This document shows, in pieces, positions 37,486 to 46,901 of a DNA stretch of 64,000 bases. The notes under the pieces were generated by a model. It searched no databases and was not told the origin of the DNA. It saw only the letters and a program-made list of their open reading frames with translations. The stretch comes from Prauserella halophila (GTDB taxonomy: Bacteria; Actinomycetota; Actinomycetes; Mycobacteriales; Pseudonocardiaceae): NCBI RefSeq assembly GCF_024171895.1, contig NZ_JAMTCQ010000011.1, positions 1-64,000 on the forward strand, given 5' to 3'. Within the stretch, counting starts at the first letter, position 1, and the number at the start of each line of letters is the position of its first letter. The translations under genes were made by a program, and so were the position numbers.

Positions 37486-37597
37486 CGGCGATCTCCGTTC
37501 GTGATCACGTCGGTACTACGGGACGGTACGCGACGACCGGCCGTGGGGCGCGCGGCGGAACTCGGCCGGTCGTGCCGGGTACGAGCCGGACCGCCGT

Positions 37598-38341
37598 TCA
37601 GCGGGGCAGGCGCCGCCACAGTGCACGGGGCAGCAGGCGCATCCCGGCGAAGACCGGCTGCAGGATCCGCGGCACCCACGCCGTGTGACGGCCCGCCCGC
37701 AACGCGGCGACGGTGGCGTCGGCGACCTGATCCGCGGTGCTGGAGAACGGCGCGGGGGACATACCGTCGGTCATGCGCCCGATGACGAAGCCGGGCCGGA
37801 CCAGTAGCAGGTGCACGCCACTGCCCGCGAGGGCGTCGGCCAGTCCGCTCGCGAACCCGTCGAGCCCGGCCTTCGCCGAGCCGTAGACGTAGTTGGCGCG
37901 GCGTACCCGGATCCCTGCGACCGAGGAGAAGACGACGAGGCTGCCGCTGCCCTGGGCCCGCAGCAGCGTCGCGAGGTGGGTCAGCGCACTGACGTGCGCG
38001 GTGTAGTCGGTGTGGACGATCTGCAGTGCCTGCGCCGCGTCGTGTTCGGCCCGTGCCTGGTCGCCGAGGATGCCGAATGCGGTGATCACGACGCCGACCG
38101 GGCCGTGGGCGGTCATGATCTCGCCCAGCACCTCGGCGTGCCGCGCGGTGTCGTCGGCGTCGAATTCGACCCGGGCGACGGAGGTGGCCCCGGCGTCGCG
38201 GAGGGCCCGCTCCTGCTCGTCGAGATCGTGGCTGCGGCGGGCGGCGAGGACGACCTCGGTCGCGCCACCGCGGACGAGGCGGAGGGCGACGGCGAGACCG
38301 ATCTCGCTGCGTCCGCCGAGGACGACGACGGTTCCGTTCAT
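37598..38341 (-). CDS. Short-chain dehydrogenase, DprE2-like
   Basis: A 247-residue SDR. The cofactor loop is VVVLGGRSEIGLAVALRLV, ending the first strand as in DprE2; the catalytic Ser lies in SSVAGIRVRRANYVYGSAKAG with the YxxxK pair. The segments VITAFGILGDQ, NYVYGSAKAGLDGF and LLVRPGFVIGRM match decaprenylphosphoryl-2-keto-ribose reductase, which with DprE1 makes the arabinose donor of the cell wall. No dprE1 adjoins it, so it may be a paralogue with another substrate. Divergent from the TRAP transporter genes. Confidence 0.82.
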   Translation of the reverse strand: MNGTVVVLGGRSEIGLAVALRLVRGGATEVVLAARRSHDLDEQERALRDAGATSVARVEFDADDTARHAEVLGEIMTAHGPVGVVITAFGILGDQARAEHDAAQALQIVHTDYTAHVSALTHLATLLRAQGSGSLVVFSSVAGIRVRRANYVYGSAKAGLDGFASGLADALAGSGVHLLLVRPGFVIGRMTDGMSPAPFSSTADQVADATVAALRAGRHTAWVPRILQPVFAGMRLLPRALWRRLPR

Positions 38342-38450
38342 GGCCGTCGATTGTGGCGGACGCTCCGGTGCCGGCGGACGTCGAGGGTCGCCGGGGCGGA
38401 TGCGGGAACGCGGTGTCGGCGGACGTCGGGACGGTCAGTGCGGTGAAAAG

Positions 38451-38460
38451 CAAGCGCTTG
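38451..38460. promoter_or_regulatory. LacI-type palindrome upstream of the TRAP genes
   Basis: Perfect palindrome caagcgcttg with a central CG, set in gtga-N17-tcac. Resembles LacI-family operators. A related element lies at 38596-38613. Both fall in the 388-base divergent region before dctP; the rest of that region shows no gene. Confidence 0.45.
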
Positions 38461-38595
38461 GTATCACTATTCGACGACTGCCCGCGCTGCGAGGGTTACC
38501 GTCGGCTGCCGCGTCCGGTCGCAATGTTGTTGCGCTGTCCCGTCACTTCCCCCGTGGGTGTTGACAGCCGGAACCCGACCGCCAACACTGTGCCG

Positions 38596-38613
38596 ACCAA
38601 GTGATTGCTTGGT
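38596..38613. promoter_or_regulatory. accaag-N6-cttggt inverted repeat upstream of the TRAP genes
   Basis: Inverted repeat accaag-tgattg-cttggt. It shares gcttggt followed by atca with the element at 38451, suggesting two sites for one regulator. Regulator not present in the neighbourhood. Confidence 0.45.
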
Positions 38614-38729
38614 TATCAGGCAGTAGGCTCCGGAATCCGGTCGGCGGTGCACCGGGACGCGGCCGGCGGGTGTGGACCAGCACCGGCGGGCACGGGCGGA
38701 ACCGGCGGCCGGTGACGGAAAGGTGGATC

Positions 38730-40016
38730 ATGCGCGATCGGGCGGCGACGGTGCCGGTGCGGCGCCGGGTGGCGGGCCTCGCACTGCCGGTGGTGGTCAT
38801 GATGCTGGCCAGTGCGTGTCTCGCCGTCAGCGATGCCGGTTCCTCGGCGGGCGGCGAGGGTGTATCCGCCGGTGCGACGAAACCGGAGTACCAGCGCGTG
38901 TTCGGCGGCGTCGAGCCGATCGAGCTGACCCTGCAGTCACCGAGCAGCCCCGGTGTCGGCGGCAGCGTGCACATCGAGGCCTACGCCGACGCACTCCGCG
39001 AGTGGTCCGGCGGCAAGCTCGACGTCGAGATCGCCTACGCCAACGCCATCGCCGGACCGGACGACGCACCGTCGGCCCTGGCCGACGGCAGGGTCGACAT
39101 GGACTACCTGTACCCGCTGTACGAACCGTCCCGGTTCCCGGCGAACGGGGCGCTGGCGAAAGCGAGCCTGCTCGGTGAGCACGGCCCCGTCGCAGGGACC
39201 CTGCAGGCACTCGGCGCGTACCTCGAGACCGGGATGAGCACCCCGGAGATCTCCGACGAGCTGTCCTACGAGGGCATCCGGATGCTGCTGCCGTACGGGC
39301 CGACGACCAGCCTCGCGCTGATGTGCACCGAGCCGCGCGACAGCCTGGCCGAACTGCAGGGCGCGCAGGTGCGCGTCAGCGGGTCCGCGCACGCCGTTCA
39401 GGCCGAGGCGCTCGGTATGTCCCCGGTGTCGCTGCCGTACTCCGAGATCTACGAGGCGCTCCAGCGCGGCACGATCGATTGCGCGATGGGCAACGGGTGG
39501 TCGAACGGGCCGCTGGGCATCGTGCCGCTCGCGCCGCACTACACGATCGACGCCGACACCGGGTTCGCGCGGCTGCCCTTCGCGATCGGATTCGGGCAGG
39601 CCGAGTGGGAGAGCCTGCCGCTGGTCGCCCGGCAGTTGATCCACGACCGGCTCGACGTCTACATCGAACGGATGCTGTCCGACTACATCTGGCCCGCGAT
39701 GCAGGAGGCCGCGGGCCAGATGGCCGAACACGGCGGCGAGTTCAACGATTTCGCCTCCGACGTCGAACGCCCGCTGCGCGAGACGAACCGGGAGCTGCTC
39801 GACGACGTGCGCAACAGCAAGGCGCTGGACGGCGAGCGGTTCCTGAACGACGTGAACGCCGCCCTGGAGAAGTGGAAGGGAATCGTCGAGGAGATGTCGA
39901 TCCCGGCGGTGCCGGACGCCGAGTTCGCCGGGTGGTACCGCGAAGGCCGGATCGATCTGGACGGGTTCATGGAGCGGATCAGGTCCGAGGTGTTGCACGC
40001 CCATCGTCCGCGCTGA
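38730..40016 (+). CDS. dctP: TRAP transporter solute-binding lipoprotein
   Basis: A 428-residue DctP-type substrate-binding protein. A lipoprotein signal peptide is evident, with hydrophobic core AGLALPVVVMM and lipobox LASAC. The mature part carries the DctP fold (AYADALREWSGGKLDVEIAY near residue 90; LQGAQVRVSG; PVSLPYSEIYEALQRGTIDC, the conserved TRAP segment containing the ligand-contact Arg region). The ATG at 38730 follows gaaaggtgg. It would capture a carboxylate-type solute outside the membrane for the DctQM permease. Substrate unknown. Confidence 0.9.
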   Translation: MRDRAATVPVRRRVAGLALPVVVMMLASACLAVSDAGSSAGGEGVSAGATKPEYQRVFGGVEPIELTLQSPSSPGVGGSVHIEAYADALREWSGGKLDVEIAYANAIAGPDDAPSALADGRVDMDYLYPLYEPSRFPANGALAKASLLGEHGPVAGTLQALGAYLETGMSTPEISDELSYEGIRMLLPYGPTTSLALMCTEPRDSLAELQGAQVRVSGSAHAVQAEALGMSPVSLPYSEIYEALQRGTIDCAMGNGWSNGPLGIVPLAPHYTIDADTGFARLPFAIGFGQAEWESLPLVARQLIHDRLDVYIERMLSDYIWPAMQEAAGQMAEHGGEFNDFASDVERPLRETNRELLDDVRNSKALDGERFLNDVNAALEKWKGIVEEMSIPAVPDAEFAGWYREGRIDLDGFMERIRSEVLHAHRPR

Positions 40017-40060
40017 CTCGCGAACCCGCGAGTCGCCAAGAACCGGCAGGCAGGAGTGGA

Positions 40061-40642
40061 GTGGTCGTGGTGCATACCTCTGCGACGAGGATTCTGGACA
40101 TCGCAGGCCGTGTGCTGCTCGCACTCGGCGCGGCGGCGGTGGTGGTGATGATGCTGCACATCGTGACGAACGCGGCCATGCGCGCGTTCGCCGATGCGCC
40201 GCTGACCGGAACGAACGAGTACGTCACGTACTGGTACATGCCGGTGGTCGCGATGCTGGGGTTCGTCGTGGCGCAGCGGGAGTGGGGGCACACGGAGGCG
40301 ACCGTGGTCCACGATCGGCTGCCGCGGCGTAACCGGTTCGAACTGCGGATCGCGGGACTGGTGCTCGTCGGTGTGGTGTGCGCGGGCTTCGCCTGGTTCG
40401 GCTGGCTCGAGGCCCTGCACAACCGGGAGCTCGAACTCACCGGCGGCGTGATCGGCGTGGTCGTCTGGCCGGTCACGTTCCTGGTGCCGGTGACCTACAC
40501 GGTGCTGACGGTGCACGTGCTGACCGAGGTGGCGCTGCTGCTGACGCGGCCGTCGCGGTTCGAAGCCGACGACGGGGCCGACGACGCGGCCGAGGACGAC
40601 GAGATCGGACGTGGTGGAGGTGAGGGACATGCGGTCGGCTGA
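40061..40642 (+). CDS. dctQ: TRAP transporter small permease subunit
   Basis: A 193-residue DctQ protein with four membrane helices (LLALGAAAVVVMMLHIVTNA; YWYMPVVAMLGFVVAQ; IAGLVLVGVVCAGFAWFGWL; VVVWPVTFLVPVTYTVL) and an acidic tail. The GTG at 40061 follows cagga; overlapping frames with dctM indicate coupling. Partner of DctM in Na+-driven, binding-protein-dependent uptake. Confidence 0.88.
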   Translation: MVVVHTSATRILDIAGRVLLALGAAAVVVMMLHIVTNAAMRAFADAPLTGTNEYVTYWYMPVVAMLGFVVAQREWGHTEATVVHDRLPRRNRFELRIAGLVLVGVVCAGFAWFGWLEALHNRELELTGGVIGVVVWPVTFLVPVTYTVLTVHVLTEVALLLTRPSRFEADDGADDAAEDDEIGRGGGEGHAVG

Positions 40643-42188
40643 GCGGAGACGTCGGAGCGTGCCGGAATCGACCGGAGCCGCAGGCGTGGACGAGACGTCG
40701 GCTGCGGCCGCGGCGCACGACGGCGAGGGCGCACATCCGGCAGGCACGGCCACGTTCGGCGCGGTGTGGCTCACCCGCGTGCTCGTCGGGCTCACGGCGC
40801 TGGCGTGCCTCGTGGTCGTTTTCGGGCCGTTCACGCGGGAGAGCGTCGGCGCCGCGGCGATCGTGCTCATGCTGCTGCTGATCGCGGTGCGCGTTCCCAT
40901 CGGCATCGCGCTGGCGGCACCGGGCGTGCTGGGGCTGTTCGGGCTGCACGGTCCCAGGGCGATGGAGACCGTGCTGTCGCGGCTGCCCTACGAGACCGTG
41001 GCAAGCTGGGAGTTCAGCGTCATCCCGATGTTCGTGTTCATGGGCCTGCTGCTCTGGAAGTCGGGGGTCACCGAGCGGCTGTACTCCTCGGCGCGCGCAC
41101 TGGTCGGCCGGTTGCCGGGCGGGCTCGCCATCGGCACCACCGGTGCGGGCGCGGGACTCGCGGCGGTCAGCGGCTCGACCGTGGGCAGCATCCAGGCGCT
41201 CGCGCGCATCGGCGTGCCCGAGATGCTGCGCAGCGGCTACGACAAGCGGCTCGCCGTCGGTTCGGTGATCATGGCGGGACTGCCGGGCCAGATCATCCCG
41301 CCCAGCGTGTTCCTCGTGATCTACGCCGGCCTGGCGCAGGTGCCGGTCGGTCCGCAGCTCATGGCGGGCATCGTGCCGGGCGCAGCGCTGGCGTTGTGTT
41401 TCGCGCTGACGATCGTCGTGTTGTGCACGGCCAAGCGGGACCTCGTCGCCCGTTCCGGGACCGGCGGGGACGCGGCGCCGGCCTCGGCGGCGGAGAAGGG
41501 GCGTGCGCTGCTGGCCATGTGGCCGCTGCCGGTGCTCGTCGCCATGGTCCTCGGCGGCATGTACACGGGCCTGGTCACCGTGACCGAGGCCGGCGCGGCC
41601 GGAGCCCTGGCCGCGCTGCTGCTGGCGTTCGGCTACGCCGGCAGCGGGCGGCGGTTGGCCACGATCGCCGCTGCGGCCACGGAGACGTTGAAGAGCTTGG
41701 GGACGGTGTTCTTCCTGTTCGTCGGTGCGATGGCGCTGTCGCAGCTGCTGGCCGTTTCCGGAATCGGGCCGGGGTTCGCTGACTGGGTCGTCTCCGCCGA
41801 ACTCGGCCGGGTCGAGTTCCTGCTCGTCGTGATCGTGGCCTACCTCGTCCTGGGCACGTTCATGGATCCGCTGTCGATCCTGCTGCTGACCGTGCCGCTG
41901 TTGATGCCGGTACTCGCCGGGCTGGGCATTTCGCCGTTGTGGTTCGGTGTCTTCGTGGTGATCCTCGCCGAAACGGCGATCGTCACCCCGCCGGTCGGCG
42001 TGCTGGCGTTCATCGTGCACGGAATCGTGAAGGACCCCGCGGTGAACCTGGGACACCGGATCACGATCGGCGACATCTTCCGCGGCATCGGCTGGTTCCT
42101 GCCCGCGATCGTCGTCCTGTGCCTCGTGCTCATCGCCGCGCCCGGGATCGCGACGATGCTGCCGGAACAGATGATCGCCACGGAATGA
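40629..42188 (+). CDS. dctM: TRAP transporter large permease subunit
   Basis: A 519-residue DctM protein of the ion transporter superfamily with about twelve membrane segments. Typical motifs: IPMFVFMGLLLWKSGVTERL, GAGAGLAAVSGSTVGSIQAL and VVILAETAIVTPPVGVLAFI. The ATG at 40629 has gtgagg upstream and overlaps dctQ by 14 bases; a GTG at 40611 is possible. A hydrophilic N-terminal extension of about 40 residues precedes the first helix. Completes the dctPQM operon. It ends 3 bases from the convergent MmpS-like gene with no terminator space. Confidence 0.9.
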   Translation: MRSAERRRRSVPESTGAAGVDETSAAAAAHDGEGAHPAGTATFGAVWLTRVLVGLTALACLVVVFGPFTRESVGAAAIVLMLLLIAVRVPIGIALAAPGVLGLFGLHGPRAMETVLSRLPYETVASWEFSVIPMFVFMGLLLWKSGVTERLYSSARALVGRLPGGLAIGTTGAGAGLAAVSGSTVGSIQALARIGVPEMLRSGYDKRLAVGSVIMAGLPGQIIPPSVFLVIYAGLAQVPVGPQLMAGIVPGAALALCFALTIVVLCTAKRDLVARSGTGGDAAPASAAEKGRALLAMWPLPVLVAMVLGGMYTGLVTVTEAGAAGALAALLLAFGYAGSGRRLATIAAAATETLKSLGTVFFLFVGAMALSQLLAVSGIGPGFADWVVSAELGRVEFLLVVIVAYLVLGTFMDPLSILLLTVPLLMPVLAGLGISPLWFGVFVVILAETAIVTPPVGVLAFIVHGIVKDPAVNLGHRITIGDIFRGIGWFLPAIVVLCLVLIAAPGIATMLPEQMIATE

Positions 42189-42191
42189 GTC

Positions 42192-42683
42192 CTACACCCC
42201 GCGGGGCACCGTGCACCGGACCTGAGCCAGTCCCGTCTCGTCACGGGTCACCGCTCGTTGCCGGGCCACGACGGCGCCGTCGACGGTGATGCGGCACTGC
42301 ACGGCGGGCCGGCCCGCCTGCTTGCTCGCCGCGGCGACCTGGATGCCGAGATGCCCCTCGCTGTCCGCCGGTTCGGTGAAGGAGTGCTCGAACGGCTCGC
42401 CGCCCAGGGCCACCTCGCTGCCGCGGCCGTCGCGGACGACACGCATGAGTGTGTCGTCCGGTCCGGACACGTGGATGCGCACCGTGTGCGGGCGGGCGGT
42501 GTCCGTGGGCTCGGGGGAGGACGTGGGGGCGGGGGAGTGGTGCGGATCGGCGTGCGACGGAGCAGGCGGTGAAGCGTGGGTGGCGGCCTCGTCGGCACCG
42601 GGCTCGAGCGCTGCGCTGGCCGCGCCGGTGAGCAGAATCGCGATGCCCACTGCCACGCCGGCGGTGGCACGTCCGATACGCAT
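42192..42683 (-). CDS. Secreted MmpS-like protein
   Basis: A 163-residue exported protein: signal peptide or anchor ATAGVAVGIAILLTGAASAA, a Pro/His/Ser-rich linker, then a beta-sandwich domain of about 95 residues (TVRIHVSGPDDTLMRVVRDG, VQCRITVDGAVVARQRA) like MmpS-family transport accessory proteins of mycolata. Such proteins assist MmpL lipid exporters, but no mmpL gene is in the window. gaggagg lies just upstream of the ATG. Family assignment is moderate; a generic secreted protein is possible. Confidence 0.68.
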   Translation of the reverse strand: MRIGRATAGVAVGIAILLTGAASAALEPGADEAATHASPPAPSHADPHHSPAPTSSPEPTDTARPHTVRIHVSGPDDTLMRVVRDGRGSEVALGGEPFEHSFTEPADSEGHLGIQVAAASKQAGRPAVQCRITVDGAVVARQRAVTRDETGLAQVRCTVPRGV

Positions 42684-42873
42684 GGGCCCTCCTCGCCGGC
42701 GGATTCAGGTCCGGGGATTGTCGCATCCGTGACGGCCCGGCCACGTACTGCGTCCGTCGGTCTTTCCCGGCTCGGCCGCCGCGCCGGGAAAGGCCGCGCC
42801 GGTCCGCGGATCGGCACGGGTACCCGCCACTGCGGCGACGTGTCCGTACCCGGGGACCGGTAGCCTCCCGGCC

Positions 42874-43581
42874 ATGTCCGATCGGCTGTACTTCCGCCAG
42901 TTGCTCGCGGGCAGGGACTTCGCCGCAGGCGATCCCGTCGCGAGCCAGATGCGCAACTTCGCCTACCTCATCGGTGACGCCGAGACCCGGGAGGCCGTGG
43001 TCGTCGACCCGGCCTATGCGGCCGGTGACCTGCTCGACACGCTGGCCGCCGACGACATGCGGCTGACCGGTGTGCTCGTCACGCACCACCACCCCGACCA
43101 CGTGGGCGGCGACTTCATGGGCTTCTCGCTGCCCGGGCTGGCCGAACTGCTGGAACGCGAGCAGGTGCCGGTGCACGTGAGCGACGCCGAGGCCGAGTGG
43201 GTCCGGCGCACCACGGGCGTGTCCGACGACCTCGTCGCCCACGAGCACGACGCGCGGCTCGACGTCGGGGCCGTCGGCATCCGGCTGCTGCACACGCCCG
43301 GGCACACGCCGGGCAGCCAGTGCTTCCTCGTCGGCGACAAACTCGTCGCGGGCGACACGCTGTTCCTGGAGGGCTGCGGGCGCACGGACTTCCCCGGCGG
43401 GGATGCCGACGCGATGTATCACAGCCTGCAGGCGCTGGCGCAGCTGTCCGGTGACCCCGTCGTGCACCCGGGACACCTGTACTCGGCCGAGCCCTCGGCA
43501 CCGCTGTCGGACGTCACCGAGAACAACTTCGTCTACCGCGCCTCGTCGCTGGAGCACTTCCGCGCCATGTTCGGCGGCTGA
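42874..43581 (+). CDS. MBL-fold metallo-hydrolase (glyoxalase II/persulfide dioxygenase-like)
   Basis: A 235-residue metallo-beta-lactamase-fold enzyme. Metal motif THHHPDHVGGD, second His in LLHTPGHTPGS, Asp ligand in GDTLFLEGCGRTDFPGGD, and final His in VVHPGHLY. The GCGRTDF stretch is characteristic of the ETHE1/glyoxalase-II branch, which oxidises thiol persulfides or hydrolyses thioesters. The neighbours do not identify the substrate. Confidence 0.87.
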   Translation: MSDRLYFRQLLAGRDFAAGDPVASQMRNFAYLIGDAETREAVVVDPAYAAGDLLDTLAADDMRLTGVLVTHHHPDHVGGDFMGFSLPGLAELLEREQVPVHVSDAEAEWVRRTTGVSDDLVAHEHDARLDVGAVGIRLLHTPGHTPGSQCFLVGDKLVAGDTLFLEGCGRTDFPGGDADAMYHSLQALAQLSGDPVVHPGHLYSAEPSAPLSDVTENNFVYRASSLEHFRAMFGG

Positions 43582-43605
43582 GCGCGCGGACGTGCGCCGG
43601 GGCGG

Positions 43606-44004
43606 TCAGCGCATGCCCAGCCTGCGGCCGAGCGTGATCTCGAGGACGACGCGCCGGGGGTTGGCCCGCGGCGTGCGGTACCGCTCGGCGTAGCGCCGCT
43701 CCGCCTCGGTCACCGCGTCCGCGTCGTCCCGGACGACGGCGCGGCCTTCGAGCGTCGACCACCGGCGGCCATCGGCCTGGGCGACGGCGACGGGGGCGCC
43801 GTCGGGTCCGGCGCGGCGGACGTTGCGGGCCTTGACACTGTCGCCGGAGCAGATGACCCGTGCGACGGCGAACTCCTCGTCGACGGTCACCCCCACGGGC
43901 ACCACGTGCGGTGTGCCGTCGGCACGCGGCGTCGTCAGCGTCGCGATGTGGCGTTCGCGCCAGAACGCGGTCAGGTCGTCACTCGGCATGGGGGTGGGGG
44001 ACAT
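43606..44004 (-). CDS. PPOX-class F420-dependent oxidoreductase
   Basis: A 132-residue flavin/deazaflavin split-barrel protein ([20 protein letters not shown], then [18 protein letters not shown] and [14 protein letters not shown]), like mycobacterial Rv1155-type proteins that bind F420. Likely a reductase using F420H2, with unknown substrate. Start taken at the ATG at 44004; an ATG five codons later is possible, and neither has a strong ribosome binding site. Convergent with the MBL hydrolase. Confidence 0.82.
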   Translation of the reverse strand: MSPTPMPSDDLTAFWRERHIATLTTPRADGTPHVVPVGVTVDEEFAVARVICSGDSVKARNVRRAGPDGAPVAVAQADGRRWSTLEGRAVVRDDADAVTEAERRYAERYRTPRANPRRVVLEITLGRRLGMR

Positions 44005-44105
44005 GCGACCACCCTAGGGGTACGGCGGGACGCGGCCGGGCCGGCCGTACGGCGCCTCGAGGGGTGCCGCCGGTCAGGGAAGCGGCTGGTGAGGGAAGCG
44101 GCGGG

Positions 44106-44891
44106 TCAGGGCAGCAGCCGGGACAGGGCCAGCGCGGCGGTGCGGACCGCGGGGGCGACGCGGTCGAGGCGCATCCGGTTCGTCCAGCCGGACAGCGACA
44201 GCGCGCCGGCGGCGGCACCGTCCGAGCCGAGCAGCGGTGCCCCGGCGCAGACCACGCCGACCCCGGATTCCTCCCGGTCGTAGGCGATCCCCTCGCGGGC
44301 GATCGTGGCCAGCTGGGACCGGAACAGCCCCGGCCCGGTCACGGTCCGCCGGCTGATCCGGGTCAGTCCGGACGTGATCACACTGTCCACAACGGACTCC
44401 GGGGAGAAGGCCAGGATCGCCTTGCCGACCGAGGTGGCGTGTGCGGGAAACCGCCCACCCACGCGAGAAGGCAGGGTGGGAGCGTCCGGGCCGTGGAGAA
44501 TGTCGAGGTAGACCACCTCGGTGCCCTCCAGTACCGCCAGATGCGCGGTGTTGCGGGTCGCCTCGCGCAGGTCGGCAAGATGCGGCCGGGCCGCGTCGAC
44601 CAGGCCCCGCTGGGCCACGGCGAGCTGGCCGATCTCGAACAGCGTCAGCGCGAGCCGCAGCCTGCCCCCGCCCACCGGTTCGAGCAGTCCCTCGTCGACG
44701 AGGTGGGCGGTGAGGCGGTGCGTGGTCGACTTCGGCACGCCCGTCCGGCGGGCCAGCTCGGACACGCCGAGTGCCTCGTCGCCCGGGCGGAACGCCGACA
44801 GCAGTGCGGCCACCCGGGTGGCCGTCGAGGCGGGTTCACCGGCCCCGTTCGGGGCGCGGGACACGCCGTCGTTCCGGTGAGCGGGACACAT
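44106..44891 (-). CDS. IclR-family transcriptional regulator
   Basis: A 261-residue IclR protein: N-terminal winged HTH (residues 15-75, [20 protein letters not shown]) and C-terminal effector-binding domain ([24 protein letters not shown]-type [20 protein letters not shown]). The ATG at 44891 is favoured; a GTG nine codons later is possible. It is divergent from dmpF with only 40 bases between starts, so it almost certainly controls the dmpFG pair in response to an aromatic or catabolic intermediate (inference). Confidence 0.88.
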   Translation of the reverse strand: MCPAHRNDGVSRAPNGAGEPASTATRVAALLSAFRPGDEALGVSELARRTGVPKSTTHRLTAHLVDEGLLEPVGGGRLRLALTLFEIGQLAVAQRGLVDAARPHLADLREATRNTAHLAVLEGTEVVYLDILHGPDAPTLPSRVGGRFPAHATSVGKAILAFSPESVVDSVITSGLTRISRRTVTGPGLFRSQLATIAREGIAYDREESGVGVVCAGAPLLGSDGAAAGALSLSGWTNRMRLDRVAPAVRTAALALSRLLP

Positions 44892-44931
44892 GCGTTGATC
44901 CTGGCGTATGCGGTGCCCCAGCGTCATCCCC

Positions 44932-45849
44932 ATGAGCAGATCTCGAGCGGTGGCCGCGATCGTCGGCCCCGGCAACATCGGCACCGACCTGCTGGCGAAG
45001 CTGCAGCACAGCGAGCGGGTCGACGTGCGCCACATGGTGGGCGTCGACCCGGCCTCGGAAGGGCTGGCGCGCGCCGAGGCGCTCGGCGTGCAGGCCTCGG
45101 CAGGCGGTGTCGACTGGCTGCTGGCCCGGGACGAGACGCCGGACCTGGTGTTCGACGCGACGTCGGCGCAGGCGCACCTCGCCGCCGCGCCGCGCTATGC
45201 CGAGGCCGGCATCCGCGCGGTCGACCTGACCCCGGCGGCGACCGGTCCGTTCACGTGCCCGGTCGTGAACCTGCAGGAGCACCTCGACGCACCCGACGTG
45301 AACATGATCACCTGCGGCGGGCAGGCGACCATTCCGATCGTGCACGCGGTCAGCAGCGTCACCGCCGTGCCGTACGCGGAGATCGTGGCGTCGGTGTCGT
45401 CGCGATCGGCGGGGCCCGGCACGCGCGCCAACATCGACGAGTTCACCGAGACGACCGCCCGTGGCCTCGAAGTGGTCGGCGGTGCCGAACGCGGCAAGGC
45501 GATCATCATCATCAACCCGATGGACCCGCCGATGATCATGCGGGACACGGTGTTCTGCGCCCTCGACCCGGACGCCGACCGCGCGGCCGTCGCGCAGTCC
45601 ATTCACGACACGGTCCGGCGGGTGCAGGAGTACGTGCCCGGCTACACACTCAAGGCCGAGCCGCAGTTCGACGACCCGCGCCCCGAGTGGAACGGCCGCG
45701 CCCGCGTGGGCGTGTTCCTGGAGGTGGCCGGTCACGGCGACTACCTGCCGACCTACGCCGGGAACCTGGACATCATGACCGCCGCGGCCGCGCGGGTCGG
45801 CGAACTCATGGCGGAGCGGATCCTCGAGACGAAGGCGGTGCACGCATGA
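44932..45849 (+). CDS. dmpF: Acetaldehyde dehydrogenase (acetylating)
   Basis: A 305-residue NAD+-dependent enzyme converting acetaldehyde and CoA to acetyl-CoA. The N-terminal Rossmann motif is [18 protein letters not shown], the catalytic Cys is in [18 protein letters not shown], and [20 protein letters not shown] is a conserved block. It is the DmpF/MhpF/HsaG type, which channels acetaldehyde directly from its aldolase partner. Stop overlaps the aldolase ATG (ATGA). Last step of meta-cleavage aromatic (or cholesterol ring) degradation. Confidence 0.93.
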   Translation: MSRSRAVAAIVGPGNIGTDLLAKLQHSERVDVRHMVGVDPASEGLARAEALGVQASAGGVDWLLARDETPDLVFDATSAQAHLAAAPRYAEAGIRAVDLTPAATGPFTCPVVNLQEHLDAPDVNMITCGGQATIPIVHAVSSVTAVPYAEIVASVSSRSAGPGTRANIDEFTETTARGLEVVGGAERGKAIIIINPMDPPMIMRDTVFCALDPDADRAAVAQSIHDTVRRVQEYVPGYTLKAEPQFDDPRPEWNGRARVGVFLEVAGHGDYLPTYAGNLDIMTAAAARVGELMAERILETKAVHA

Positions 45850-46889
45850 CGGACCCGGTCCGGATCGTCGACACGACCCTGCGCGACGGCAGCCACGCCA
45901 TGGCGCACCGGTTCACCGAACAGCACGTGCGCGACACCGTGCGTGCGCTCGACGGCGCGGGGGTGTCGCTCGTGGAGGTCAGCCACGGCGACGGGCTCGG
46001 CGGGTCGACGTTCAACTACGGCTTCTCACTCGTCGACGAGCGCGCGCTGATCGCCGCCGCCGTGGAGGAGGCGCGGCAGGCCCGGATCGCGGTGCTGCTC
46101 CTGCCGGGGCTCGGCACGGTGACCGACCTGCGGGCCGCGGCGGAGCTCGGCGCGGGCGCGGTGCGCATCGCGACGCACTGCACCGAGGCCGACGTGTCGG
46201 TGCAGCACTTCACGGCAGCCAGGGCGCTCGGGCTGGAGACCGTCGGATTCCTGATGCTCTCGCACATGGCCGAGCCGGAGGCGTTGGCGAAGCAGGCGCG
46301 GATCATGGCCGACGCGGGCTGTCAGTGCGTGTACGTCGTCGACTCCGCGGGTGCGCTGATCCTGGAGGACGCCTCGGACCGCGTCGCGGCGATCGTGGCC
46401 GAACTCGGCGACGACGCGCAGGTCGGCTATCACGGGCACCAGAACCTCAGCTTCGGCGTGGCCAACTCGGTGCTGGCCCATCGTGCGGGCGCGCGGCAGA
46501 TCGACGGGTCGCTCGTCGCGCTCGGCGCGGGCGCCGGCAACTCGCCGACCGAGGTGCTCGCCGCGACGTTCGACCGGCTCGGGGTCGGGACCGGCGTCGA
46601 CAAGGATGCGCTGATGGATGCGGCGGAGAACGTCGTCAAGCCGTTCATCACGCGCCTGCCGGTGATGGACCGTTCGTCGATCGTGCAGGGATTCGGCGGC
46701 GTGTACTCGAGTTTCCTGCTGCACGCCGAACGTGCGGCCCAGCGGTACGGTGTGCCCGCGCACGAGATCCTCTACCGCGTCGGCGAGCGGCGCTACGTCG
46801 GCGGCCAGGAGGACATGATCATCGACATCGCCCTCGAACTCGTGGCGGAGAAACGGCCGGCCGAGCGTGAGGGTGCCGTCGGCGCGTGA
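45846..46889 (+). CDS. dmpG: 4-Hydroxy-2-oxovalerate aldolase
   Basis: A 347-residue HMG-CoA lyase-like TIM-barrel aldolase splitting 4-hydroxy-2-oxovalerate into pyruvate and acetaldehyde. [19 protein letters not shown] holds the catalytic Arg-Asp pair; [20 protein letters not shown] has the metal-binding His residues; [20 protein letters not shown] is the barrel end. The C-terminal domain (to VGAVGA) mediates association with DmpF. The 2-oxopent-4-enoate hydratase that normally precedes this pair is missing from the window. Confidence 0.93.
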   Translation: MTDPVRIVDTTLRDGSHAMAHRFTEQHVRDTVRALDGAGVSLVEVSHGDGLGGSTFNYGFSLVDERALIAAAVEEARQARIAVLLLPGLGTVTDLRAAAELGAGAVRIATHCTEADVSVQHFTAARALGLETVGFLMLSHMAEPEALAKQARIMADAGCQCVYVVDSAGALILEDASDRVAAIVAELGDDAQVGYHGHQNLSFGVANSVLAHRAGARQIDGSLVALGAGAGNSPTEVLAATFDRLGVGTGVDKDALMDAAENVVKPFITRLPVMDRSSIVQGFGGVYSSFLLHAERAAQRYGVPAHEILYRVGERRYVGGQEDMIIDIALELVAEKRPAEREGAVGA

Positions 46890-46901
46890 TCGGTGGTGCG
46901 G

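Noticed and set aside
43860-46889. 1,009-codon plus-strand frame
   Set aside because: Only its last third (45846-46889) is the real aldolase; the rest is a shadow of the PPOX, IclR and dmpF genes.
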